Positions 1 to 5,045 of a DNA stretch of 5,045 nt are shown in pieces. Position 1 is the first letter of the stretch, and each line of letters opens with the position of its first letter. This DNA comes from Dehalococcoidia bacterium (lineage in GTDB: Bacteria; Chloroflexota; Dehalococcoidia; SAR202; UBA11138). The position numbers were made by a program, and so were the translations under genes. Location: the NCBI GenBank assembly GCA_012270625.1, contig JAAXHZ010000456.1, positions 1-5,045 on the forward strand, given 5' to 3'. Under the pieces are notes generated by a model. The model did not search any database and was not told the DNA's origin. It was given only the letters and a program-made list of their open reading frames with translations.

Positions 1-28
1 GTGCGCTACCAAGCTGCGCCACTCCCCG
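1..28 (-). tRNA. 5' part of a tRNA gene, probably tRNA-Pro (cut by window edge)
   Basis: Read on the minus strand from position 28, the sequence gives a seven-base acceptor strand CGGGGAG, then TG at positions 8-9. A D-arm follows, with the stem GCGC, the loop AGCTTGGTA and the closing stem GCGC, then AC leading into the anticodon stem. These are the canonical spacings and invariant loop bases of a tRNA 5' half. A 5' CGGGG acceptor with this D-arm is typical of bacterial tRNA-Pro. The anticodon, variable loop, T-arm and 3' end lie outside the window, so the isotype is inferred rather than read. Confidence 0.75.
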
Positions 29-37
29 ATTAGCCGT

Positions 38-67
38 AGGATAGCACACCCATTCTGAGTCGTTCAA
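38..67 (-). promoter_or_regulatory. Candidate sigma-70-type promoter for the tRNA
   Basis: On the minus strand a TTGAAC (62-67) is followed after 18 bases by TATCCT (38-43), which is preceded by TGC, an extended -10 arrangement. Each hexamer matches its consensus at four of six positions. Only nine bases separate the -10 from the mature tRNA 5' end, so transcription would start almost at the tRNA itself. The repeat element lies upstream and leaves this promoter intact. This is a consensus match by eye only. Confidence 0.4.
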
Positions 68-75
68 CAGAGTTT

Positions 76-83
76 AGCCCTGT
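76..83 (+). repeat. Left copy of putative target-site duplication
   Basis: AGCCCTGT here recurs at 253-260 in the same orientation, just outside the two ends of the inverted-repeat element. Removing the element and one copy gives an uninterrupted glycosylase end: CAG GGC TAA on the minus strand. Confidence 0.65.
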
Positions 84-100
84 AGAGAAGTGCAAAACTC
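84..100 (+). repeat. Left terminal inverted repeat
   Basis: AGAGAAGTGCAAAACTC is the exact reverse complement of positions 235-251, 17 of 17 bases. It forms the left end of the MITE-like element and directly follows the left copy of the 8-base flank. Confidence 0.85.
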
Positions 101-115
101 ATTTAGTCGCGGTCT

Positions 116-142
116 CGTCACTCCCGCGAAAGCGGGAGTCCA
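116..142 (+). repeat. REP-like palindromic unit A
   Basis: A perfect 8-base stem ACTCCCGC (120-127) and GCGGGAGT (132-139) closes a GAAA tetraloop (128-131). Flanking CGTC and CCA extend the unit. The unit matches 20 of 27 positions of unit B (197-223 on the other strand). Short palindromes of the form TTCCCGCG...CGCGGGAA are common dispersed repeats in many bacterial genomes. This one sits inside the MITE-like element. No U-run follows on either strand, so it is not a standard intrinsic terminator. Confidence 0.7.
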
Positions 143-196
143 CTATGACGAACCATGGTTGCTGACCTATGGATTGCCGAGCGGCGAGCCACTTCG

Positions 197-223
197 TGGG
201 TTCCCGTGTGCGCGGGAATAACG
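197..223 (-). repeat. REP-like palindromic unit B, inverted relative to unit A
   Basis: On the minus strand this is a diverged copy of unit A, with a six-base stem made by TTCCCG (201-206) and CGGGAA (213-218). Together with unit A it forms a head-to-head pair about 54 bases apart, like the inverted REP doublets called REPINs. The two units are placed nearly symmetrically about the element's centre, 15 and 11 bases inside the terminal repeats. Confidence 0.65.
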
Positions 224-234
224 GGTAGAGCTCG

Positions 235-251
235 GAGTTTTGCACTTCTCT
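235..251 (-). repeat. Right terminal inverted repeat
   Basis: GAGTTTTGCACTTCTCT is the exact reverse complement of positions 84-100. Its outermost base also forms part of the stop codon (251-253, read TGA on the minus strand) of the glycosylase gene. Confidence 0.85.
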
Positions 252-1138
252 CAGCCCTGTCGCCCTTCCAGCAGGTCGTCGAAGAAGAGGTACTGGTTGG
301 CGTATCCGGCGTGAGGGCCGAAGCGATCCTGTGCCCACTCACGGATTCGTTTCTTTGTCATGGGCTTACCGTCGAATCTGGGAGCGTACTCGCGTTCAAC
401 CGCGCGTTCGATGTGGACATCGACCGGGAACGACTCCAGCTTATCCAGTGAGAAAAGCAGCACACAGTTGCCGATCTTGTCGGCAACTCCGGGGAGACTC
501 GTCACGGCTTCGAGCGCGTCTTGGTAGGCCGTCTCCCGGAGTGAAAAGAGGTCTATTCGGCCATCTGAGACGATATTCGCTGTCTTGTCTATGTACTCTG
601 CCTTGTAACCCAGACGCAGGTCTCTGAGCGCCTGCTCGCCCGCGCCAGCCACAGCGGATGGGGATGGAAAGGCCCATCTTCCCTCACCGTCAACGGCAAT
701 TCGGCTCCCATAAGTCCTGGATATGGACTCCACGTTCTGTGAGATCCTCGCGATGTTGTTATTGGCGCTGCATATAAAACTTACGAGACACTCCCACGGG
801 TCCTGGCGGAGAATGCGAAGACCGGGATACTTGTCTATCAATCGCGCCAGTACAGGGTCCTTGCCCAGCTCGACGTAGATCGAGTCTAGATCATGACCGA
901 GTCCGAGATAGTCTTCTAGAATTGGCCTGAAAGTAGCCGGAGGATCAGGCTCCGAGGTGAAATGGACTACAGAGTCCAGCTGCCTGGCGCGAACGAGGTT
1001 GCCAAAGATGACTCCCTCGAAGTGGTCGCCCACTTCGGAAGAGCTGACCTGCTTCCACCTGAAAGCCTGCCCACACTCCATTGTGCTGGCAAGATCGAAC
1101 GGGCCTGATGGTGTTATCGTGTTCCAGTCCATGCTCAT
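251..1138 (-). CDS. ogg: 8-oxoguanine DNA glycosylase/AP lyase, OGG1 type
   Basis: The product is 295 residues. It should excise 8-oxoguanine from DNA and nick the abasic site by beta-elimination in base-excision repair. Residues about 10-105 form the OGG_N-like domain, with CGQAFRWKQ at 22-30. The HhH-GPD glycosylase domain follows. QDPWECLVSFICSANNNIARI (112-132) matches the human OGG1 block, LGYKAEY is at 176-182, and LPGVADKIGNC (215-225) is the helix-hairpin-helix. The catalytic lysine is K221 (human K249) and the aspartate is D240 in FPVDVHI (human D268). C225, H242 and F285 match human C253, H270 and F319, while N281 replaces human Q315. The ATG at 1138 overlaps the helicase TGA as ATGA and has GGAG eight bases upstream. 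An in-frame ATG at 1132 is less well placed. Longer in-frame starts up to 1531 lie inside the helicase gene. A MITE-like element inserted exactly at its stop codon. Confidence 0.93.
   Translation of the reverse strand: MSMDWNTITPSGPFDLASTMECGQAFRWKQVSSSEVGDHFEGVIFGNLVRARQLDSVVHFTSEPDPPATFRPILEDYLGLGHDLDSIYVELGKDPVLARLIDKYPGLRILRQDPWECLVSFICSANNNIARISQNVESISRTYGSRIAVDGEGRWAFPSPSAVAGAGEQALRDLRLGYKAEYIDKTANIVSDGRIDLFSLRETAYQDALEAVTSLPGVADKIGNCVLLFSLDKLESFPVDVHIERAVEREYAPRFDGKPMTKKRIREWAQDRFGPHAGYANQYLFFDDLLEGRQG
253..260 (+). repeat. Right copy of putative target-site duplication
   Basis: This is the second copy of AGCCCTGT. It encodes the last residues of the glycosylase, so it is the ancestral gene sequence, and the copy at 76-83 is the duplicated one. 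One base (252) separates it from the terminal inverted repeat, unless the duplication is counted as 9 bases with one mismatch. Confidence 0.65.
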
Positions 1139-3933
1139 CCTGTGTACTCCAACCACCGCCGAACGACGGCAGATGTTCCCTGTCCTCTTCCGTTGGTGAC
1201 TGTCATTTCTGGCAACGACTGGATGAATCTGCGACCGTAGCGGGAGCTGGTGATGCGAGAGTCCATGACGATGGCGATTCCCCTGTCTCTGGACGAGCGT
1301 ATGAGTCGCCCGAATCCCTGTCTGAACTTGAGGATCGCCTGCGGTATAGCGTACTTGCTGAATGCTTCGCTGCCGTACTGCTCGGAGCGTGCCTGGAAGA
1401 TGGGATCCGACGGTACAGTAAATGGGAGCCTTGCGATAATCAGAACCGTCAGCGCGTCGCCGGCGAAGTCCACGCCCTGCCAGAAGCTGGATGTGCCGAG
1501 CAGCGCCGACCGAGGCTCTTCCAGGAACCACTCGGCCAGCAGCTGCGGGGGGCCGTCTATGCCTTGTGAGATAACCTGGATGTCGCGCTCCTCAAACGCA
1601 GGTCGGATGGATCGGGCAGTGTTTCTCAGAGCTTCGTAGGATGTGAAGAGCACCATTGTCCTGCCCTGCGCGGCTATGGCGGCGTCTGTGACCACTCGTT
1701 CGACTGCCTGCTGAAAGTTCGGTGCGTTGGGATGGGGTACGCCGGATGGGGTGTACAGCAGCGCGGCTTCTGAGTAGTTGAAGGGAGAGCCGAGCATGAG
1801 ACGCCGGGAGTCGCTGAAGCCCAACCGCTCTGCGATGTGATCGAGACTGCCGTCGCTGCTTAGCGTCGCGCTGGTCAACACCGTCGCTCGCGTTTGAGCA
1901 TAGAGTCTCTCTTCCAGATCACTCCCGACATGGAGCGGCGCCGAGTTCAAGACTACGTCAGAGGTCTGCCGCTTCAAAGTCACCCAGTAGATGCCACTCT
2001 CGTCTGGGTCATCGATTATTCCACTCAACTTGGATGCGAACTCAGAGAGTCTCAGCAGGTTCTGGGTCAGGTCGGACACTAGCGCGTCCTTCGTGCCCTG
2101 GCTGTCGGACATGACACGCCTGAGCGTCTCCGCCAGCCTCTCGACACAGCGAGACATCTCTGAGAACAGTATGGCGGCATTGTCCCAGAGGTCAATGACG
2201 GACTCCCATTCAGGAGCGTCACGGTGAGCCTGGAGGATACGGATCTGCGAGTCGTACTGAGATTGCGCGCGCTCTTGGCTGGCCGCAACGACCGACCCGA
2301 CAAGTCTCAGGAGGCCCCGCAGGTCTTCTCTTAGTCGAGGAATGACTGTTGCCGCCTGCTCCAGGTCCTCTACTGCAGTTCCTAGATCGTTCTCACTCGT
2401 GTCGATACTGCCAACAGCAGCTTGAGTCTGCATCAGCAAACCGCGCTCTCCCGTGAGCTCTGAGTGGACTTCATCTATATCGGCGGGACTGAAGGAGAAT
2501 GTGAGCTGGTCTGTCGCTACGTCCTCCAGATGGTGGGCCTCGTCGATGATTAGCGCGTCGTACTCCGGTATGGCGTTCCCTTTCGATACCAGATCGGACA
2601 GCAGCAGGGAGTGGTTGACGACGACGATGTGAGATGCGTCGGCGTCGTTACGGGCCGCCTGGAGGAAGCACGGGCCGCCGGCCCTCGTAGGACACTCGAA
2701 AGCGCGCTGGGCCGACAGAGCATTCCAGGCAGAGGCGAAACGCGAGGGGCCAATGTTTAGCTCGGCGCGATCGCCAGTGCGCGTGCTGGCGACCCAGCCG
2801 GTCGTCTTTGCGATCATCCTGGCCCGCGCTTCGTCGAGATCGGAAGAGCGGCGCGCGGTATTCCAGCGCTTGAAGCATAGGTAGTTGGCGCGACCCTTCA
2901 GCGATGAGAACCGGAAATCATCGGCAGCGGCAGGATCTATCGCGGCGAGGGCAGCCTTGACCATCGGGAGATCCTTGCTGACCAGCTGCTCCTGCAGGTT
3001 GATGGTGTTGGTAGATACGACCACGCGCTGGCCGTTCCTGACAGCGTACAGCGCAGCGGGCAGCAGATAGGCGAGCGACTTGCCAACACCGGTTCCAGCC
3101 TCGACCACGAGGCGACCCCCACGGTTGACAGTTTCGGCGACGGCGGCAGACATCTCGATCTGCTCGCTCCGCTCCTCGAAGTTGGCGATCGCGTCAGAGA
3201 AGGCGCTTCCATCAGAGAGAGCGCTGGCTATTAGCTCAGGGTCTATGCGCTGCCGATCTTCAACGGGACTAATCGGGGCGGGACGGGACAGCCTGCTTCG
3301 CAGCTCCCTGGAGTCCACACCTCCAATCGCGGTCGTTACCGGCGAGGTCAGTCTGAACGGGACACCCTCTTCCACGGCGTCCAGCAGGGCGCCAACGTTC
3401 CAACCCGACTCTCGCGCCAGCCGCCTGAACTCGGACAGCAATGTCTGGTCCAGTCGCGCCAGCTCAGGCAGCAGCGCAAGAAACACGTCGCGCGCCGAAC
3501 GCGCATCATCGAGCGCGCGATGCGAACGGTCTGGGCGTACAGACAACTGTCTTGTCAGTTGCGCGAGGGAGTACCCCTTTGCAGCGGGACGCGCCAGATA
3601 GGCGAGCTCGAACGTGTCGCAGAACCGGGTGCCGACTTCTATTCCGTTCTGCCTGAGAAACCCAAGGTCGAAGTCCGCGTTGTGAGCTACGAGAATCGCG
3701 CCTTCGATGAATTCCTGAAGTTCGTCTGCCACCATCGAGAACGTGGGAGCAAGGTCGATCTGGTCCTGGGTTATGCCGGTCAGGTCACTCACGAACTGAG
3801 ATAGCTCGCGGCGAGGGTTGACGAGAGTCTGGAACTCATCAATCGTACGATCGCGGTCGAACCGGACGGCGCCGATCTCTATGATGGCGTCCCTGGTGGA
3901 CGACAGACCTGTCGTCTCGAGGTCAATCGCCAC
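1135..3933 (-). CDS. dinG: DinG-family ATP-dependent DNA helicase with N-terminal DEDDh 3'-5' exonuclease domain
   Basis: The product is 932 residues from the GTG at 3933. The exonuclease domain spans about 1-160: Exo I is AIDLETTGL (D4, E6), Exo II is HNADFD (84-89, D89) and Exo III has H138 and D143. All catalytic residues are present. The XPD/DinG-like superfamily 2 helicase follows. Q258 is a candidate Q-motif residue, Walker A is EAGTGVGKS (K285), and the DEAH box is at 464-467. Motif III is TSATL (687-691), motif V is GTSSFWQGVDF (813-823) and motif VI is QGFGRLIR (872-879). Iron-sulfur cysteines C353, C414 and C422 are visible but the usual fourth is not. The family unwinds DNA 5'-3' and acts on R-loops, D-loops or G-quadruplexes. 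The GTG leaves only three residues before the first catalytic aspartate and lacks a ribosome site. An ATA at 3975 (946 residues) with a good Shine-Dalgarno may be the true start. The end overlaps ogg. Confidence 0.93.
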   Translation of the reverse strand: MAIDLETTGLSSTRDAIIEIGAVRFDRDRTIDEFQTLVNPRRELSQFVSDLTGITQDQIDLAPTFSMVADELQEFIEGAILVAHNADFDLGFLRQNGIEVGTRFCDTFELAYLARPAAKGYSLAQLTRQLSVRPDRSHRALDDARSARDVFLALLPELARLDQTLLSEFRRLARESGWNVGALLDAVEEGVPFRLTSPVTTAIGGVDSRELRSRLSRPAPISPVEDRQRIDPELIASALSDGSAFSDAIANFEERSEQIEMSAAVAETVNRGGRLVVEAGTGVGKSLAYLLPAALYAVRNGQRVVVSTNTINLQEQLVSKDLPMVKAALAAIDPAAADDFRFSSLKGRANYLCFKRWNTARRSSDLDEARARMIAKTTGWVASTRTGDRAELNIGPSRFASAWNALSAQRAFECPTRAGGPCFLQAARNDADASHIVVVNHSLLLSDLVSKGNAIPEYDALIIDEAHHLEDVATDQLTFSFSPADIDEVHSELTGERGLLMQTQAAVGSIDTSENDLGTAVEDLEQAATVIPRLREDLRGLLRLVGSVVAASQERAQSQYDSQIRILQAHRDAPEWESVIDLWDNAAILFSEMSRCVERLAETLRRVMSDSQGTKDALVSDLTQNLLRLSEFASKLSGIIDDPDESGIYWVTLKRQTSDVVLNSAPLHVGSDLEERLYAQTRATVLTSATLSSDGSLDHIAERLGFSDSRRLMLGSPFNYSEAALLYTPSGVPHPNAPNFQQAVERVVTDAAIAAQGRTMVLFTSYEALRNTARSIRPAFEERDIQVISQGIDGPPQLLAEWFLEEPRSALLGTSSFWQGVDFAGDALTVLIIARLPFTVPSDPIFQARSEQYGSEAFSKYAIPQAILKFRQGFGRLIRSSRDRGIAIVMDSRITSSRYGRRFIQSLPEMTVTNGRGQGTSAVVRRWLEYTG
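1147..1150 (-). promoter_or_regulatory. Ribosome binding site of the glycosylase gene
   Basis: GGAG on the minus strand lies eight bases before the ATG at 1138 and fourteen before the alternative ATG at 1132, which favours the longer start. The site is inside the last codons of the helicase gene, consistent with coupled translation across the ATGA overlap. Confidence 0.6.
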
Positions 3934-3982
3934 CCACTGGCGCGACGAAGACGATGTGGAGTTGGCTGTTGCTATCGTTGGG

Positions 3983-3989
3983 TCTCCCT
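3983..3989 (-). promoter_or_regulatory. Ribosome binding site that points to a non-canonical ATA start of dinG
   Basis: AGGGAGA on the minus strand is the only strong Shine-Dalgarno in the gap before the helicase. Eight bases after its GGGAG comes ATA (3973-3975), in frame with the helicase 14 codons before the GTG at 3933. No ATG, GTG or TTG occurs in any frame at suitable spacing. Starting here would give an N-terminus of about 17 residues before the first catalytic aspartate, the usual length for this domain. Confidence 0.45.
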
Positions 3990-4044
3990 GCGTGAGAATT
4001 GTGGTAGTTCTATTGAAGAGCGAACGTCGTGCACTGCGCTTCTG

Positions 4045-4458
4045 TCATGTTGCCAGAAACGGCAGCAGCCATCCAAATATGAGCACACCGGAGAGCATAA
4101 CGCATGTGATGCCGATCCGTGCTTCTCTTAGCAGCATGAGGACAGGCAAAGTCAGAGCGACCGAGGCGCAGGTTACACCGGCGGTGTATACGAAGTTGGC
4201 GCTTCCCAGTCCAGGGCCTGGGAAGCCGTTTTCAAGCGCCAGAAACAGGAACGACAGCACCACACCAACTATACCCCACAGCGGGTAGGCGGCCGCGACC
4301 ATTCCGAGGACAAGAGTTCCCGGCGAAAACCTGGTGAGCATGGGCTTCAGCGTCGGAGGAGGATTCTTGAGAAGGAAGAACGCGGTCAAGCAGCCGATCA
4401 TTATGAACGTCTGCGCCATGAGTGCTCCGGTGGCAAGTCCAGCGGCGAGAATGTCCAT
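4045..4458 (-). CDS. Small integral membrane protein of unknown function
   Basis: The product is 137 residues and I do not recognise the family. Hydrophobic stretches at about 8-30, 48-75, 88-110 and 114-134 suggest four membrane helices; the second is long enough to hold a re-entrant turn. The loops are short: KNPPPTLKPMLTRF (31-44) and REAR (111-114) are basic and so probably cytoplasmic, and ENGFPGPGLGS (76-86) is rich in glycine and proline. There is no signal peptide distinct from the first helix and no catalytic motif. The ATG at 4458 shares one base with the ispE stop (TGATG) and has GGAGG six bases upstream, so it is preferred over an in-frame ATG at 4482 that would lie within ispE. 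Its position suggests co-expression with ispE. The stop is about 70 bases before the helicase start. Confidence 0.8.
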   Translation of the reverse strand: MDILAAGLATGALMAQTFIMIGCLTAFFLLKNPPPTLKPMLTRFSPGTLVLGMVAAAYPLWGIVGVVLSFLFLALENGFPGPGLGSANFVYTAGVTCASVALTLPVLMLLREARIGITCVMLSGVLIFGWLLPFLAT

Positions 4459-5045
4459 CAGTCCCCTCCGACGACCGGCCACGCTCTGGTGACCAGGGAG
4501 GGCCAGCCCTTGATCTTCTCCATGACGAGCTGTACGGCGGTAGCAATCTCCCTGCGGCCTATTGCCGCGTACACTGTCGGACCGCTCCCGGAGACGTGGA
4601 TCTCTCTCGCTCCCGCCGAGTGCATGTCCGACCAGCAGCGTTGCACGTCCGGCTCGACACTCCTCGCCACGGTGTCAAAGGCGTTGAACAGAAGCTGGGG
4701 CGGTATGTCCCCGCCATTACGTATTCGAGCCTCTAGTTTTCTTGTGAGTCCACCGCGAGTGAAGTGCTCTTCAGTGATCGACCGGTACATGAACGCCGTC
4801 TTATCGGGCCGTGAGGAAGACGGAAACGCCAGCACGAACCAGGGCAGATGACTAGATGGCAAGGACCTAACGCGCTCTCCCCTTCCGAGGGCGATCGCGG
4901 TGCCTCCCTCTATCAGGAACGGCACGTCCGACCCCAGCTCAGCGGCCAAAGCTCGCAGCCGATCGTTGGACAGACCCAGGCCCCACATGGAGTTGAGTCC
5001 CACGAGTGTCGCGGCGGCATCGGAGCTGCCGCCTCCAAGACCGGC
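4458..5045 (-). CDS. ispE: 4-diphosphocytidyl-2-C-methyl-D-erythritol kinase, C-terminal part (5' end outside window)
   Basis: IspE phosphorylates the 2-hydroxyl of CDP-methylerythritol with ATP in the non-mevalonate (MEP) isoprenoid pathway, in the cytosol. The window holds 195 residues plus the stop. The family is usually about 280-300 residues, so some 90 N-terminal residues, including the substrate-binding lysine, are outside. The visible part opens with the GHMP-kinase phosphate-binding motif AGLGGGSSDAAATL (1-14), which continues beyond the GTG at 5003, showing that this GTG is internal. LGSDVPFLIEGG (37-48) contains the probable catalytic aspartate D40. NAFD at 121-124 and the C-terminal GHMP motif VSGSGPTVYA (151-160) follow. 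All are in order and intact. The stop overlaps the start of the downstream membrane-protein gene by one base. Confidence 0.95.
   Translation of the reverse strand, partial: AGLGGGSSDAAATLVGLNSMWGLGLSNDRLRALAAELGSDVPFLIEGGTAIALGRGERVRSLPSSHLPWFVLAFPSSSRPDKTAFMYRSITEEHFTRGGLTRKLEARIRNGGDIPPQLLFNAFDTVARSVEPDVQRCWSDMHSAGAREIHVSGSGPTVYAAIGRREIATAVQLVMEKIKGWPSLVTRAWPVVGGD
4463..4469 (-). promoter_or_regulatory. Strong ribosome binding site of the membrane-protein gene
   Basis: GGAGGGG on the minus strand ends within the last codons of ispE. Its GGAGG core is six bases before the ATG at 4458. It decides the start of the membrane protein and, with the TGATG overlap, suggests reinitiation by ribosomes finishing ispE. 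Confidence 0.7.

Larger units (their letters stand above)
84..251. mobile_element. MITE-like non-autonomous insertion element
   Basis: The element is 168 bases, bounded by perfect 17-base terminal inverted repeats (84-100 and 235-251). It is flanked by a perfect 8-base direct repeat AGCCCTGT (76-83 and 253-260), as a target-site duplication would be. The direct repeat becomes 9 bases with one mismatch if it is to abut both ends exactly. The interior holds no credible coding sequence but carries two inverted REP-like palindromic units (116-142 and 197-223) and a central perfect palindrome AACCATGGTT (151-160). It lies between the glycosylase stop codon and the tRNA promoter. No transposase is present, so an element elsewhere in the genome would have to mobilise it. 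The transposase family cannot be named from the ends alone. Confidence 0.72.

Noticed and set aside
29..75. Possible gene between the tRNA and the repeat element
   Set aside because: It is too short and has no start with a ribosome site. The only signal seen is the candidate tRNA promoter.
120..139. Palindrome with GAAA loop as an intrinsic terminator for ogg
   Set aside because: Neither strand has a run of T after the stem, so it does not fit a rho-independent terminator, though it may affect RNA stability.
99..342. Minus-strand open frames of 74-79 residues across the repeat element
   Set aside because: They run through the inverted repeats and palindromes and into the glycosylase gene in another frame, with arginine/proline/threonine-rich low-complexity translations and no family resemblance.
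1139..1531. N-terminal extension of the glycosylase to an in-frame start at 1531
   Set aside because: The extra 131 residues are out-of-frame sequence of the helicase C-terminal motifs. OGG1-type similarity starts just after the ATG at 1138, which has its own ribosome site.
3080..3601. Plus-strand open frame of 173 residues, and similar plus-strand frames at 1081-1569 and 3818-4288
   Set aside because: They are antisense to well-supported coding sequence, are serine/arginine-rich as expected for shadows of GC-rich genes, and show no recognisable domain.
3976..4044. Internal promoter for dinG in the 69-base gap
   Set aside because: A weak -10-like CACAAT is present, but nothing resembling a -35 sits at the right distance. 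No operator-like palindrome stands out either.
4459..4482. Upstream start for the membrane protein at 4482
   Set aside because: It would add eight mostly basic residues within ispE, while the ATG at 4458 has an ideal GGAGG and the TGATG coupling.

Overview
The window reads as an ordinary bacterial chromosome segment in which every gene lies on the minus strand. In order of transcription (right to left) it holds the 3' two-thirds of ispE, a small four-helix membrane protein, a DinG-type helicase with an N-terminal DEDDh exonuclease domain, an OGG1-type 8-oxoguanine DNA glycosylase, a short non-autonomous repeat element, and the 5' end of a tRNA (probably tRNA-Pro) cut by the window edge. Base composition is moderately GC-rich. 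An MEP-pathway ispE, an exonuclease-fused DinG and a bacterial OGG1-type glycosylase together would suit a Chloroflexota (Dehalococcoidia/SAR202-like) genome. That placement is an inference from gene types, held with low confidence.

The layout is operon-like. The ispE stop and the membrane-protein start share one base (TGATG), with a strong GGAGG just upstream. About 70 bases separate the membrane gene from the helicase. The helicase stop and the glycosylase start overlap by four bases (ATGA), so translation of the two DNA-repair genes is probably coupled. The helicase/exonuclease acts on DNA structures and single strands, and the glycosylase removes oxidised guanine. They form a plausible genome-maintenance pair downstream of an unrelated isoprenoid gene.

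Three points deserve attention. First, a 168-base MITE-like element (84-251) has perfect 17-base terminal inverted repeats and a perfect 8-base direct flank. It sits exactly at the glycosylase stop codon, and the reconstructed empty site shows that a TAA was replaced by a TGA without changing the protein. Inside it are two inverted copies of a 27-base REP-like palindromic unit. Second, the helicase has no ATG, GTG or TTG start in frame upstream of its catalytic strand except a GTG that leaves almost no N-terminus, whereas a good Shine-Dalgarno points at an in-frame ATA. Third, the helicase shows only three of the four cysteines expected for the DinG iron-sulfur cluster. I saw no CRISPR array, complete transposase, phage gene, or gene system of an unrecognised kind.
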